DNA of 64,000 nucleotides from an uncultured Chitinophaga sp. Lineage in GTDB: Bacteria > Bacteroidota > Bacteroidia > Chitinophagales > Chitinophagaceae. The notes below the pieces were generated by a model. It was not told where the DNA came from and made no database searches. It saw nothing but the letters and a program-made list of their open reading frames with translations. Shown here one piece after another: positions 24,601-31,610 of this stretch (positions within the stretch are counted from its first letter, which is position 1; each line of letters opens with the position of its first letter). The translations under genes were made by a program, and so were the position numbers. The stretch is from contig NZ_CAMLHC010000016.1 in the NCBI RefSeq assembly GCF_946479755.1, forward strand, positions 127,485-191,484, in the 5' to 3' direction.

Positions 24601-24769
24601 GATAGGAGGCCTGATCAGCTCCACCCTGCTGTCGCGGATCGTTACGCCGGTGGTTTATAAGCTGATGCCGCCGAAGATAGCCGTGGAACCGCCGCTACAC
24701 CCTGACAGTAACGGCAACGGACATGGGTGTCAACTGTCTATTCCGAAGGAAGCGGTGCTGAATTCGTAA
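21644..24769 (+). CDS. RND efflux pump, inner-membrane transporter
   Basis: 1041 residues, the normal size of an RND permease. Twelve membrane helices are expected in two halves. Helix 4 carries the proton-relay pair in GLLVDDSIVVIEN and helix 10 the partner Lys in GIEVKNTILLVDF, as in HAE1 drug pumps. Large periplasmic loops occur after helix 1 (YPGTSPKDMEDLVVDPLE) and helix 7 (FPASEKPQFLINVLTPPQS). Substrate is unknown; the sequence has no methionine cluster of the kind seen in metal CusA pumps. It completes the operon controlled by the upstream TetR protein. Confidence 0.93.
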   Translation: MKISGYAVRNYQFTLVIFLMIIVLGITTILNMPRSEDPEMQAPQFTVVVIYPGTSPKDMEDLVVDPLEKDIYGLADIKRLRTAISDGVAVLRVEYKYESNVDQKYQELVREINNKKASLPADIYSIEVKKLEPSDVNVLQVALISENASRDKLRYYAEKLQEDLEKVSSLKNVKIHGLPDQQVRVELELDKMAQLHLPTGTVMAAIQGEMANIPGGSIDAGDKSFNIKTSGNYKNIDEISNTIVTAANGKNIFLKDIARVYYGFEDEKYFTRLNGHRNVSVSAAQKAGENISKTQLQYKPVIEQFKKTLPANIDMVQYFDQADAVNHRLSGLGKDFLIAIALVAFTLLPLGQRPALIVMISIPLSLSIGIVLLQLFGYNLNQLSIVGLVVALGLLVDDSIVVIENIERWMLEGHSRMEATLKATSQIGMAVIGCTATLIIAFMPLVFLPEGSGDFIRSMPLAVIFSVLASMVVSLTIIPFLASRLLKAHTGHPEGNIFMRLLKKLIHGSYARLLDKALHRPVLTILVSLVLFGGSMVLMKAVGFGLFPASEKPQFLINVLTPPQSNLAYTNSIVEKLEKELKQEKSIRFIASNIGKGNPRIYYNEVQENEHSDYAQLFIQLDPNTSPVDKIALIENLRKKWTPYPGAKVEVKNFEQGPPITAPVEVRLFGDNLDTLRTLAGQVEKMLEKTPGTIYINNPVSTLKSDIRVSIDREKAQQLGIPTVNIDRAVRLAIAGINLGRYNDENDTDYDIVVTKQKSGKPTMDVFRDLYVNNAAGTAIPLSQVASVKLETSPLSINHQEKNRLVAVGAFVKKGFLPDRVINDVIRQMDQLQLPKGYSYEMGGEVESRNNSFGGFMSIIIVTIFLFIAVLVLEFKTFKSTLIVLSVIPLGIVGAAVALWLTGNSLSFIAIVGLIALAGIEVKNTILLVDFTNQLRAQGKTLEEAIREAGEIRFLPIVLTSLTAIGGLIPIAISTNPMIAPLAIVLIGGLISSTLLSRIVTPVVYKLMPPKIAVEPPLHPDSNGNGHGCQLSIPKEAVLNS

Positions 24770-24831
24770 TTCTTCCTTATTTTTGGGACTATTACGTTTA
24801 CTACCACCATTTCCTCTGAAAATTTGTTCTT

Positions 24832-25335
24832 ATGAAAAGAAACATCCTGGCGTTTATCGCAGTCATGTTGACGGTATGCATCGGTGCCCAGCAATCACAG
24901 GCACAATTAAAACGATTCAGTATCGGTCCTTATGTGGAAGCCGGTTTTCCTACCGGTGATTTCAGCAACTCCCACAAGCCTGGTTTCGGCGTAGGGCTTG
25001 GCGCTGACGTAAAACTCGTAGCCGGTCTGACCGCCGTAGGTTCTGTCGGATTTATGTATTTCAAAGGCAAAACCGACAATAACATCAGTTATGCTTCAGC
25101 GAAGGTAATACCGGTAAGACTTGGTCTTCGTTATACCCTGGTATCTATCCTGTATGTAAAAGCAGAAGGTGGTACTGTCAACTTCACCGGCGATTACAAC
25201 AACGGTACCGGCGCATTGTTTGCTCCCGGCATCGGCATCCGCCTGCTCGGCCTGGATGTGGAAGGTAAATATGAAGCCTGGTTTAAAGATGGCACCCATG
25301 GATTCTGGGGCCTGAAAGCGGGATATAATTTCTAA
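24832..25335 (+). CDS. Small outer-membrane beta-barrel protein
   Basis: 167 residues with a signal peptide (MKRNILAFIAVMLTVCIGAQQSQAQ). The mature part is a run of short amphipathic beta strands (FSIGPYVEAGFPTGDFS, GFGVGLGADVKL, SVGFMYFKG, VIPVRLGLRYTL, FWGLKAGYNF) ending in Phe, typical of an 8-stranded OmpX/OmpW-like porin-family barrel. It lies 62 bases after the efflux pump and may be co-transcribed, but a hairpin terminator follows it and its role is unknown. Confidence 0.78.
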   Translation: MKRNILAFIAVMLTVCIGAQQSQAQLKRFSIGPYVEAGFPTGDFSNSHKPGFGVGLGADVKLVAGLTAVGSVGFMYFKGKTDNNISYASAKVIPVRLGLRYTLVSILYVKAEGGTVNFTGDYNNGTGALFAPGIGIRLLGLDVEGKYEAWFKDGTHGFWGLKAGYNF

Positions 25336-25391
25336 TTGATTTAAGGCACCTGCCAGGTGACATAAATTTTAGTTGAGCCATCAACAGACGG

Positions 25392-25421
25392 AAAAGGAGA
25401 AGATCGAAATCTTCTCCTTTT
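25392..25421 (+). terminator. Strong hairpin terminator
   Basis: AAAAGGAGAAGAT-CGAA-ATCTTCTCCTTTT: 13-bp stem with a CGAA tetraloop and T tail, following the barrel gene. It closes the efflux-region transcript. Confidence 0.75.
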
Positions 25422-25524
25422 CTATTGGGTGAAATCGGGATCCTGGGAAGATTATTTTTTGAGATTTATACCACTTTTAGATGCCTAAGTTGTCGTTAAA
25501 ACAAAGATTTTTTAACCCAAAAAG

Positions 25525-25629
25525 ATGGAACAACCTATGTGTAAAGCCAGCATACAAAACTTCATCGACGAGAGCACAAATGAATTAATAAAAAATACTA
25601 TTTGTACAATCTTGGGGAACGCGAAGTGA
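25525..25629 (+). CDS. Possible 34-residue peptide
   Basis: An ATG at 25525 opens a 34-codon frame (MEQPMCKASIQNF... ending ILGNAK). It contains two cysteines and lies in the AT-rich patch, with no clear promoter or RBS. It could be a chance frame or the remnant of a longer gene. I do not recognise a family. Confidence 0.25.
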   Translation: MEQPMCKASIQNFIDESTNELIKNTICTILGNAK

Positions 25630-25635
25630 TTCCAG

Positions 25636-25643
25636 TATATTTG
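25636..25643 (+). promoter_or_regulatory. Putative -7 element TATATTTG
   Basis: Exact TAnnTTTG match, with TTGG at 25612-25615 about 20 bases upstream as a possible -33 box. It would drive the small membrane-protein gene at 25701. Confidence 0.45.
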
Positions 25644-25700
25644 CGTATCGGTAACGTTCTCTGATAAAAACTTCTTCTTAACATTTAAAAAAAATAAGTA

Positions 25701-25916
25701 ATGACTGGTAATAATATCATCACAATAATAATTGCAGTAGTATTTAGTTCGACGTTACTTATTCCCGTTCTCAGAATCCTGAAAATCAGTTTGAGTCACT
25801 TTAAGAAAATAAAAATTAAAAGTAAAAGTGGAGAAACTGTTGAACTTGATTTCGAAAAGAAGAATGATATAAATACTGTTATTAGCTTTACAGATATATT
25901 TCTTGGCCTTAAATAG
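25701..25916 (+). CDS. Small single-span membrane protein, unknown
   Basis: 71 residues: one membrane helix at about 5-27 (IITIIIAVVFSSTLLIPVLRIL), then a basic stretch and a short beta-type segment (KIKIKSKSGETVELDFEKKN). AT-rich codon use (many AAA, ATA, ATT) differs from the neighbours. The next gene, also a membrane protein, starts 8 bases after its stop, so the two look like a pair. I do not recognise the family. Small anchored proteins in such AT-rich patches are often parts of defence or competition modules, but nothing here proves that. Confidence 0.6.
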   Translation: MTGNNIITIIIAVVFSSTLLIPVLRILKISLSHFKKIKIKSKSGETVELDFEKKNDINTVISFTDIFLGLK

Positions 25917-25924
25917 TTGAATGC

Positions 25925-26338
25925 TTGGCGAAAATAAAACCCCAATTAACATCTACTAAAGCACTCAAAAACAATATTGATAATATAGCGGGAGCAGGAG
26001 GAGGAATGTTATTAGTGAGGTTAGCCCAAAATCTACCTGAAACGAACGTATACAAGTCCTGGTTAATCATTCTAGCTCCGGCGCTTACTTTATTTATTAA
26101 GTACATTTGGAACTTTCTTTCCCCGGAAGTATCCTTCTATGTAAAAAAAATAAAGACGAAAAGGGCCAGGAACAAGCTAATAACGCAAATTGACAAGCTA
26201 TTGGAAGACCCAACTATCAGCGAAGAGAAAAAGAGTTCGCTGCGAGGAAAAAGAGAGCAAGTCCCCCCTCAGATAAACCTCGGTACAAACCCACCCTGGG
26301 TACATCCCGGTACGGGAATGATGTTATCCCCGCTCTGA
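25925..26338 (+). CDS. Small membrane protein with C-terminus antisense to the next gene
   Basis: 137 residues from a TTG start (MAKIKPQLTSTKALK). One membrane helix at about 45-65 (SWLIILAPALTLFIKYIWNFL), then a basic helical tail (KKIKTKRARNKLITQIDKLLEDPTISEEKKSSLRGKRE). The last 23 or so residues are read antisense to the 3' end of the convergent gene (26269-26943), so the frame may have lost its native stop at a recombination junction. It shares AT-rich composition with the gene upstream. Function unknown; the basic tail could contact phospholipid or nucleic acid. Confidence 0.5.
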   Translation: MAKIKPQLTSTKALKNNIDNIAGAGGGMLLVRLAQNLPETNVYKSWLIILAPALTLFIKYIWNFLSPEVSFYVKKIKTKRARNKLITQIDKLLEDPTISEEKKSSLRGKREQVPPQINLGTNPPWVHPGTGMMLSPL

Positions 26339-26943
26339 TCAACATTTGGCAGGTTCATGATATTGGGATACCATGTTTTCCGCAAGGCGGGGTCCAATGC
26401 TGCCAGTTCCACCAACACATGATAGCCGCCTCTTGTTTCCATCACTGTCAGACAGGACGGGTTCACAAATTCTTTTATTTTCTCCAGGATAGCGGGGTCT
26501 TTGGCATCCACGTCGATATCTATGTAATATTTGTTGCTGCAGGACTGCTGGATGGCGCTCATCACTTCCTGGTGCGGATTTTTTGCGCTGGCATTGGCCT
26601 GGATATTCTGCGCAAAGGTCACCAGGGAGGCGAAAGTGGCTTTCCAGAGATCGCGGGGGTTGACGCTGATATACAGCGCCAGCGCCTCCTGCGGGATGGG
26701 CATGCCGCGCTGGGTGTATGCGCCTACGGCGCATTCCAGTTGACGGATCTTTTCCAGCATACCTTCTTTGGTGCTGGTAAAACGCTTCAGTTGTTGCTTG
26801 TCTGACTTAAAGCCGTGGCCTTCTTCCAGGTATTTGGTGCGGGCCAGCAGAGACAGGTAGTACTGTTCCTGTTCATTACACACAGGAAGCCATTCGATGA
26901 AGGCTTTCAGGGCGTCTTCATCATGGATGATCTTATAATTCAT
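26269..26943 (-). CDS. Primase-polymerase (AEP)-like single-domain protein
   Basis: 224 residues. The first 130 are mostly helical and not recognised. From about 138 the order of motifs matches archaeo-eukaryotic primase/PrimPol proteins: an acidic strand YIDIDVD (Asp142, 144, 146), then TRGGYHV with His175, then VDQSGDNIIPVPGCTQ, which resembles the late PrimPol segment where an Asp and an LPG-type turn close the active site. No helicase or zinc domain is attached. It follows an aldose epimerase gene by 8 bases on the same strand, an odd neighbour for a DNA enzyme. It may be a catalytically active or decayed PrimPol; the call is from motifs only. Confidence 0.5.
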   Translation of the reverse strand: MNYKIIHDEDALKAFIEWLPVCNEQEQYYLSLLARTKYLEEGHGFKSDKQQLKRFTSTKEGMLEKIRQLECAVGAYTQRGMPIPQEALALYISVNPRDLWKATFASLVTFAQNIQANASAKNPHQEVMSAIQQSCSNKYYIDIDVDAKDPAILEKIKEFVNPSCLTVMETRGGYHVLVELAALDPALRKTWYPNIMNLPNVDQSGDNIIPVPGCTQGGFVPRFI

Positions 26944-26951
26944 GGCATTGA

Positions 26952-27821
26952 TTAAAAAAAGGTGGCTGTCCAGGTACGTTCGAAAGAGGCGCCCGGGGCC
27001 AGCCGGTTGATGCCTTCTTTCTCCGCCAGTTCACCCGTGGCGGCAACATTGTCTGCGATTCCGCACCACGGCTCTATGCATACGAAATCTGCGTTCTTTG
27101 CCGCCCAGATGCCCATGAAGGGAAATCCGCTGAAAGTTACGCTGAGGCCATGCGGTGTTTTACCGCTGTTGATGCTGATGGTGTCGGAAGCCAGCTCTTT
27201 GAAGACAAGCGCGTCTTCGAGGAACAGTGATTTTTTCAGGGGCAGGTGCTGTGTATGGTCCAGCAGGGGGACGGACTGCAGCTCTATCTGTCCGCCGGGT
27301 GACAACGGATAGCGGCCTGCTGTTTCGGTTTTATTGAACGTGAGATGATAGTCTTCATAACCGGTACCTGCCACAAGCGGCACATTAAATGCCGGATGGC
27401 CGCCTACGGAGAACAGTAATTCTTTACTGTCGGTATTCTGCACGTGGTAGGTCACGCTCAGGGTATCGCCTTCCAGGGCGTAGCCAACGCGGAAATCGAA
27501 CCGGAACGGGTATACAGCCCTGGTAGCGTCGTTGTCAGTCAACCGGAACACCACTTCTGTAGCGGACTGTGTCAGTACTTCGAACACCTGTTCGCGGGCG
27601 AAGCCATGCCTGCCCAGCGTGTAGCTGTTACCGTTATAAGTGTAGGTATTATCTTTCAACCCACCTACGATAGGAAACAGTACCGGGCTTTTTTTACCCC
27701 ATATGGCAGGATCGCCGCCCCAGAGGTATTCCAGTCCGTTATCTTTGCGGATAATATGTTGCAGTTCAGCGCCGGTAGCAGTCAGCGAGACAGTCAGCTG
27801 ATCGTTGGAAATAGTTATCAT
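26952..27821 (-). CDS. Aldose 1-epimerase family protein (cytoplasmic)
   Basis: 289 residues, the size of LacX/YeaD-type mutarotase-like proteins. Beta-sandwich landmarks: TATGAELQHIIRKDNGLEYLWGGDP near the N-terminus, LGRHGFAREQVFEV, the His in VGGHPAFNVPL and the acidic end FVCIEPWCGIADN. No signal peptide, so it acts in the cytosol, interconverting sugar anomers or binding a sugar phosphate. It is distinct from the exported mutarotase at 51741-52901. It is divergent from the SDR gene and precedes the AEP-like gene in the same direction. Confidence 0.87.
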   Translation of the reverse strand: MITISNDQLTVSLTATGAELQHIIRKDNGLEYLWGGDPAIWGKKSPVLFPIVGGLKDNTYTYNGNSYTLGRHGFAREQVFEVLTQSATEVVFRLTDNDATRAVYPFRFDFRVGYALEGDTLSVTYHVQNTDSKELLFSVGGHPAFNVPLVAGTGYEDYHLTFNKTETAGRYPLSPGGQIELQSVPLLDHTQHLPLKKSLFLEDALVFKELASDTISINSGKTPHGLSVTFSGFPFMGIWAAKNADFVCIEPWCGIADNVAATGELAEKEGINRLAPGASFERTWTATFF

Positions 27822-27897
27822 ACGTGTAAAGCCTTAGAAAAACGAAGATAAACAAAAATTAACGCGTTCGGCTGCCTGCTGTTCGCTTCCTCCATGT

Positions 27898-27905
27898 TAT
27901 CTTTG
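27898..27905 (+). promoter_or_regulatory. Putative -7 element TATCTTTG for the SDR gene
   Basis: Exact TAnnTTTG match 21 bases before ATG 27927. No good -33 box is visible. Confidence 0.5.
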
Positions 27906-27926
27906 TGCTCTTAAAAGCAGTTTCAT

Positions 27927-28643
27927 ATGGAATCATTACAAGGAAAAAAGGTGCTGATCACCGGCGGCGGAAAAGGTATCGGGAGAGCCGTAGCGGTGGC
28001 GCTGGCACAGGAAGGGGCAGACATTGCTTTAATAGGACGTAGCGAAGCACCGTTACAGGAAGTTGTCGCCGCACTCGCCGGCACCGGCGTAAAGGCGGCC
28101 TATGCCATTGCTGACGTGGGCGTGATGGAAGAAGTGGATAAAGCCGTGGCCAGTCTCACGCAACAACTGGGCAGCATTGACATCCTGATCAACAACGCCG
28201 GCATCGCCGCTTTCGGCGGTTTTATGGACCTCACGCCTGCGCAGTGGGAAGACATTATCCGGGTGAACCTGCTCGGCGTGTACTACGTTACCCGTGCTGT
28301 ATTACCTGCCATGATTGACCGTAAATCCGGTGATATCATCAACATATCTTCTACTGCAGGTCAACGCGGCGCTCCGCTCACCAGCGCTTACAGTGCCTCC
28401 AAGTTCGGGCTGCTGGGCCTCACGGAATCGCTGATGCTGGAAGTGCGGAAGCACAATATCCGTGTCAGCGCGCTGACGCCCAGCACTATTGCTACGGACA
28501 TGGCCAAAGAACTGAACCTGACAGACGGTAATCCGGAGAAGGTATTACAGCCGGAAGATCTTGCGGAGCTGATCGTAGCGCAACTGAAGATGAGCAGAAG
28601 GGTGTTGCTGAAAACAGCGTCTATCTGGTCTACCAATCCATAA
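27927..28643 (+). CDS. Short-chain dehydrogenase/reductase, FabG-like
   Basis: 238 residues, classical SDR. The nucleotide-binding motif is [10 protein letters not shown] (residues about 12-21), followed by NNAG, the catalytic Ser in ISSTAGQ, and Tyr-x-x-x-Lys in YSASK. The Arg of IGRS after strand 2 suggests NADPH preference. It reduces a keto group, possibly 3-oxoacyl-ACP, but this subfamily (often annotated 3-ketoacyl-ACP reductase) has broad substrates. Transcribed alone, with its own -7 element and a strong downstream terminator. Confidence 0.88.
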   Translation: MESLQGKKVLITGGGKGIGRAVAVALAQEGADIALIGRSEAPLQEVVAALAGTGVKAAYAIADVGVMEEVDKAVASLTQQLGSIDILINNAGIAAFGGFMDLTPAQWEDIIRVNLLGVYYVTRAVLPAMIDRKSGDIINISSTAGQRGAPLTSAYSASKFGLLGLTESLMLEVRKHNIRVSALTPSTIATDMAKELNLTDGNPEKVLQPEDLAELIVAQLKMSRRVLLKTASIWSTNP

Positions 28644-28701
28644 CGTTGATTTGCATGATGCATACTGATCCGCCTGATGTGGAGATGGTATCAAACATAC
28701 G

Positions 28702-28734
28702 AAGGCCGGCCCCTGGGGGCCGGCCTTTCTTTTT
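28702..28734 (+). terminator. GC-rich hairpin terminator
   Basis: AAGGCCGGCCCC pairs with GGGGCCGGCCTT and is followed by TCTTTTT. It lies after the SDR gene and, read the other way, before the end of the convergent barrel gene. Confidence 0.75.
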
Positions 28735-28786
28735 GAGTTATCATAGCCCGGGGCTTAGCCAGGGAATGATATATATAATGGGTTAG

Positions 28787-29773
28787 TCAGTGACTGTTGT
28801 TAAGCCGTACGATTTCTTTTGACAATGCAAATTTAATGCCCAGAATAGCGAGGATGTTATCCATCTTGTCGAAGTTTTTGCCGAAGGCGGCTACCGCATA
28901 GAAGCTGTCGCTGATCATGAAGTTGGTCACAAAGGCGAGGCGGTCGTAGCTTTGACCATCTTTAAGATCGCGGCGGTTCACATATTCTGCGGAGAGGTCG
29001 AAGCGGCCTTTCTGGTAGTTGGCGGAGAGGCCATAGTCCAGCAGCTGGCTGTTGTAGGGAAAGCTGCCGGTGGCTACGTCCTGGCTGTTCCAGATATAGC
29101 GGCCGAGGGCGATGAAATCGAGCGGGAATTTACCCGGCGCCCAGCGGATGTTGGTCCATATACCGGAGCGGTTGGAGGCGAGGTCTTTAAACCGGTTGCC
29201 CGGTGCACTACCCGCCAGGGCGCCTGCCAGTTCCACGATGATAAGGCCTTTGTTGCGTTGTACGTCGAACATATCCCGCAGTTCCGCGTTCTTTTGGGCC
29301 AGCGCCACCGTATCCAGCTGTGACGGATCTTCCACGGCCAGCAGGGCTTCTATTTCCTTTTTCTTCTGCAGCATGGCCTCGCGGTTGCGGCGGTAATAGA
29401 ACCGGAACACCTGCGTGCGGAAGCCTGCGGAGATGCTGGTACTGGTATCTGTTCTGAAAGTGGCCGCAGAGATGTTGAAGGTTTGCAGCAGCGGAAATTT
29501 ATTGTTGAGATACCGCTCAAACGTGAGGTTAGGTTTGTTGGTCAGCCAGTAAGGCGTAACATCCACCGCGCCGCCCTGCCAGAGATTGATCAGGCTGATG
29601 CCAAAGGCTTTGGGATTAGTGGGTTTATCGATGGCCGCCGGCGCCTTGTCTGCCAGCACCAGTCCGGGTGACGAAGGCATGGTCATATCGGAAATCTTCA
29701 GAGAATCCTTTAACTGGGCATAGCCGGGATGGGCGGCTGCCAGGAGCAACACCCACCATAATAACTTTTTCAT
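28787..29773 (-). CDS. Outer-membrane beta-barrel protein, unknown
   Basis: 328 residues with a signal peptide (MKKLLWWVLLLAAAHPGYAQ). The mature protein has a short linker with Pro, then many amphipathic strands (AFGISLINLWQGGAVDVTPYWL, TFNISAATFRTD, SISAGFRTQVFRFYYR, DYGLSANYQKGRFDLSAEYVNRRD, RLAFVTNFMISDSFYAVAAFG). A charged helical insertion at about 130-175 (NREAMLQKKKEIEALL) probably forms an external or periplasmic loop. It follows the small gene at 29777 by 3 bases and is surely co-transcribed. Family not recognised. Confidence 0.7.
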   Translation of the reverse strand: MKKLLWWVLLLAAAHPGYAQLKDSLKISDMTMPSSPGLVLADKAPAAIDKPTNPKAFGISLINLWQGGAVDVTPYWLTNKPNLTFERYLNNKFPLLQTFNISAATFRTDTSTSISAGFRTQVFRFYYRRNREAMLQKKKEIEALLAVEDPSQLDTVALAQKNAELRDMFDVQRNKGLIIVELAGALAGSAPGNRFKDLASNRSGIWTNIRWAPGKFPLDFIALGRYIWNSQDVATGSFPYNSQLLDYGLSANYQKGRFDLSAEYVNRRDLKDGQSYDRLAFVTNFMISDSFYAVAAFGKNFDKMDNILAILGIKFALSKEIVRLNNSH

Positions 29774-29776
29774 GGT

Positions 29777-30133
29777 TTACTTAAAATTAAAGTCCAGCAA
29801 AAAAGACATGATATCCCCGTCTGTTTTTACTTCATCCTGATACAGGAGTACAGAAGGGCTACAGGCGCTGATAGCGTAGGTAACGACAATACCGTTGGTG
29901 AGGCTGTTCGTATCCAGTACATTGGTGGTCACCTTCAGCGTTTTCCCTTTCAGGTCTGCTGCTGTGCCCAGCCGGAGGTTACGGATTTCGCCCTTGGACA
30001 GGGCAACAGGGTCTTTGTCGAAACGTACCACGCTGGCGCCGATCTGGGCATTACCGATGGTAATGTTAAGGATAACGTCCGATCCCGGGTTAACGGTAAG
30101 GTCGGCACTCTCCTTTCGTTTTCTGATGGCCAT
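29777..30133 (-). CDS. Small beta-rich protein, unknown
   Basis: 118 residues, no signal peptide (MAIRKRKESADLTVNPGSD). Predicted beta strands predominate (VILNITIGNAQIGASVVRF, KTLKVTTNVLDTN, NGIVVTYAISAC). It is the first gene of a pair with the outer-membrane barrel protein just downstream (3-base gap). The cytosolic N-terminus with an exported partner is unusual; it might be a secreted or lectin-like protein with a non-classical route, or simply cytosolic. No family recognised. Confidence 0.6.
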   Translation of the reverse strand: MAIRKRKESADLTVNPGSDVILNITIGNAQIGASVVRFDKDPVALSKGEIRNLRLGTAADLKGKTLKVTTNVLDTNSLTNGIVVTYAISACSPSVLLYQDEVKTDGDIMSFLLDFNFK

Positions 30134-30227
30134 AGGATATTCAATTACAAATTACGAATTACCAATTAGGGGTTCCTTTACGGAAGGTTGATACAAAGAT
30201 AGGTTGTCACTACGCAGGGTATCTGCA

Positions 30228-31046
30228 CTAGCGCAAAGCGCTTAGCCAGCCGGCCACAAAAAGCAGCACTTCCTGCCGGTTTAATTCATTATGCAGTTCA
30301 TGATAGTCGCCCGGCCACTCGCGGTAAGTCAGCAGGCTGGCAGGGGCCCTTTCGGCGAAAATACGGGAGCCTTCTACCGCGGTAAAAGCGTCGTCGCTTC
30401 CATGGATCAGCAGGGAACGGGTTTTCAGCGTAGAAGCCTGCTCCAGGCACCAAAGGCCGTTCCGGATCATATCATGGGCCAGCCGGACGCTCATTTTATC
30501 ATGGCGGAGCGGGTTTTGGCGGAATTTCTCCACTTCGTCCGGATCACGGGATACTTTGGTGATGTCCAGCCCCTGGTTTAACCGCAGGTTGGGGACGACT
30601 ATATTCAGCACCCGCAGCAGTCCCCGCAGAAACGCGCCGGGGCGTTTGCCCACGATCAGCGCCGGCGCCGAGATCACGGCGCCGAGGATATCAGGCGTGC
30701 GGTGCAGCAGGAAACCGGTCAGCAGGCCGCCGCCCATGCTATGCCCGTACATGACCACCGGTTGCTGGTACAGCTCTTTCGCATAGGCGAGAAAAGCCGC
30801 TTCATAGTCGAACATATAGTCGAAGCCGGGCGTAGCCCCCCTTTTGCCATCGGTTTTACCATGACCGTAGTGATCGATCCCCAGCACGGCATATCCCTCC
30901 CCGTTAAAAAAACGGGCCACATGATCGTACCGGCCCACGTCTTCACCAATACCATGTACGATGATCATCACCCGGCTGAAATGCTCCGGTATCCAGCTGA
31001 TGCCGTGAAAGCGGGTATTCCGGAATGACCAGTAGAATTCGTTCAT
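30228..31046 (-). CDS. Monoacylglycerol lipase-like alpha/beta hydrolase
   Basis: 272 residues from ATG 31046 (MNEFYWSFRNTRFHGISW); an upstream in-frame ATG at 31079 adds 11 unlikely residues. Serine hydrolase 4 family: oxyanion region IVHGIGEDVGRYDHVARFF, HYGHGKTDGKRG, nucleophile elbow YGHSMGGGL (Ser about 116), Asp in IHGSDDAF and His in DYHELHNE. Likely hydrolyses monoacylglycerols or lysophospholipids in the cytosol. Transcribed divergently from the small membrane protein at 31148. Confidence 0.88.
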   Translation of the reverse strand: MNEFYWSFRNTRFHGISWIPEHFSRVMIIVHGIGEDVGRYDHVARFFNGEGYAVLGIDHYGHGKTDGKRGATPGFDYMFDYEAAFLAYAKELYQQPVVMYGHSMGGGLLTGFLLHRTPDILGAVISAPALIVGKRPGAFLRGLLRVLNIVVPNLRLNQGLDITKVSRDPDEVEKFRQNPLRHDKMSVRLAHDMIRNGLWCLEQASTLKTRSLLIHGSDDAFTAVEGSRIFAERAPASLLTYREWPGDYHELHNELNRQEVLLFVAGWLSALR

Positions 31047-31147
31047 GCCAGCGAATATAAACCATTTATTCCTATGCAAAATTTCCGTTCGTTGTGCAGC
31101 CGTTTTTATATTTTTGCGGTCTTATCAACTTAAATCTGACACACAGC

Positions 31148-31561
31148 ATGAGTCAAGCGGACAAAGACGCCCCGGTATACAGCATCCCCCTGAGCTACCG
31201 GAAAATGGAAAATCTGCATATCGTATTCTGGTTATTAAAAGATATCAGCTGGTGCATGATCTGGAAACCGTTGGGGGTGGCCATGATCTTTCCCACGCTT
31301 ATTATCTCCCTGGTCATTGCCTGGCGCACCAGGCAGTTCATGTCGGAGTTATGCCATAATGTGGCTATCTCGCTATGGATATCGGCCAACTCCTACTGGA
31401 TGATCAGCGAGTTCTTCCACTTTGACGCGCACGTGATATGGGGAGAGATCACCTATAAACATGTGGCGCTGGTCCCTTTTGTGTCGGGCCTGCTCATCCT
31501 GGCTTACTATTACCTTTGGTACCATCCCAGGCATAAAGAAACCGAAGAAATTATGTCATAA
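31148..31561 (+). CDS. Small four-helix membrane protein, unknown
   Basis: 137 residues from ATG 31148 (MSQADKDAPVYSIPLSYRK); an earlier in-frame ATG at 31094 overlaps the divergent gene's promoter. Hydrophobic segments at about 25-60 (two helices, including GVAMIFPTLIISLVIAW), 75-95 (NVAISLWISANSYWMISEFF) and 108-128 (HVALVPFVSGLLILAYYYLWY). The many aromatic and His residues (FFHFDAH) in the third helix could bind a cofactor, but no heme motif is clear. Ends in a strong shared terminator. Confidence 0.7.
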   Translation: MSQADKDAPVYSIPLSYRKMENLHIVFWLLKDISWCMIWKPLGVAMIFPTLIISLVIAWRTRQFMSELCHNVAISLWISANSYWMISEFFHFDAHVIWGEITYKHVALVPFVSGLLILAYYYLWYHPRHKETEEIMS

Positions 31562-31594
31562 AAAAAGCGAAGGCAGGAGCCTTCGCTTTTTTTG
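31562..31594. terminator. Bidirectional terminator
   Basis: GCGAAGGC-AGGA-GCCTTCGC with A residues before and T residues after; it can serve the membrane-protein gene on the plus strand and the TldE-like gene on the minus strand. Confidence 0.85.
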
Positions 31595-31610
31595 TATTTG
31601 CCTTTGTTCG

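Noticed and set aside
25525..26943. Prophage or plasmid remnant around the AEP-like gene
   Set aside because: No integrase, recombinase, capsid, replication initiator or attachment site was seen; only composition and one motif point that way.
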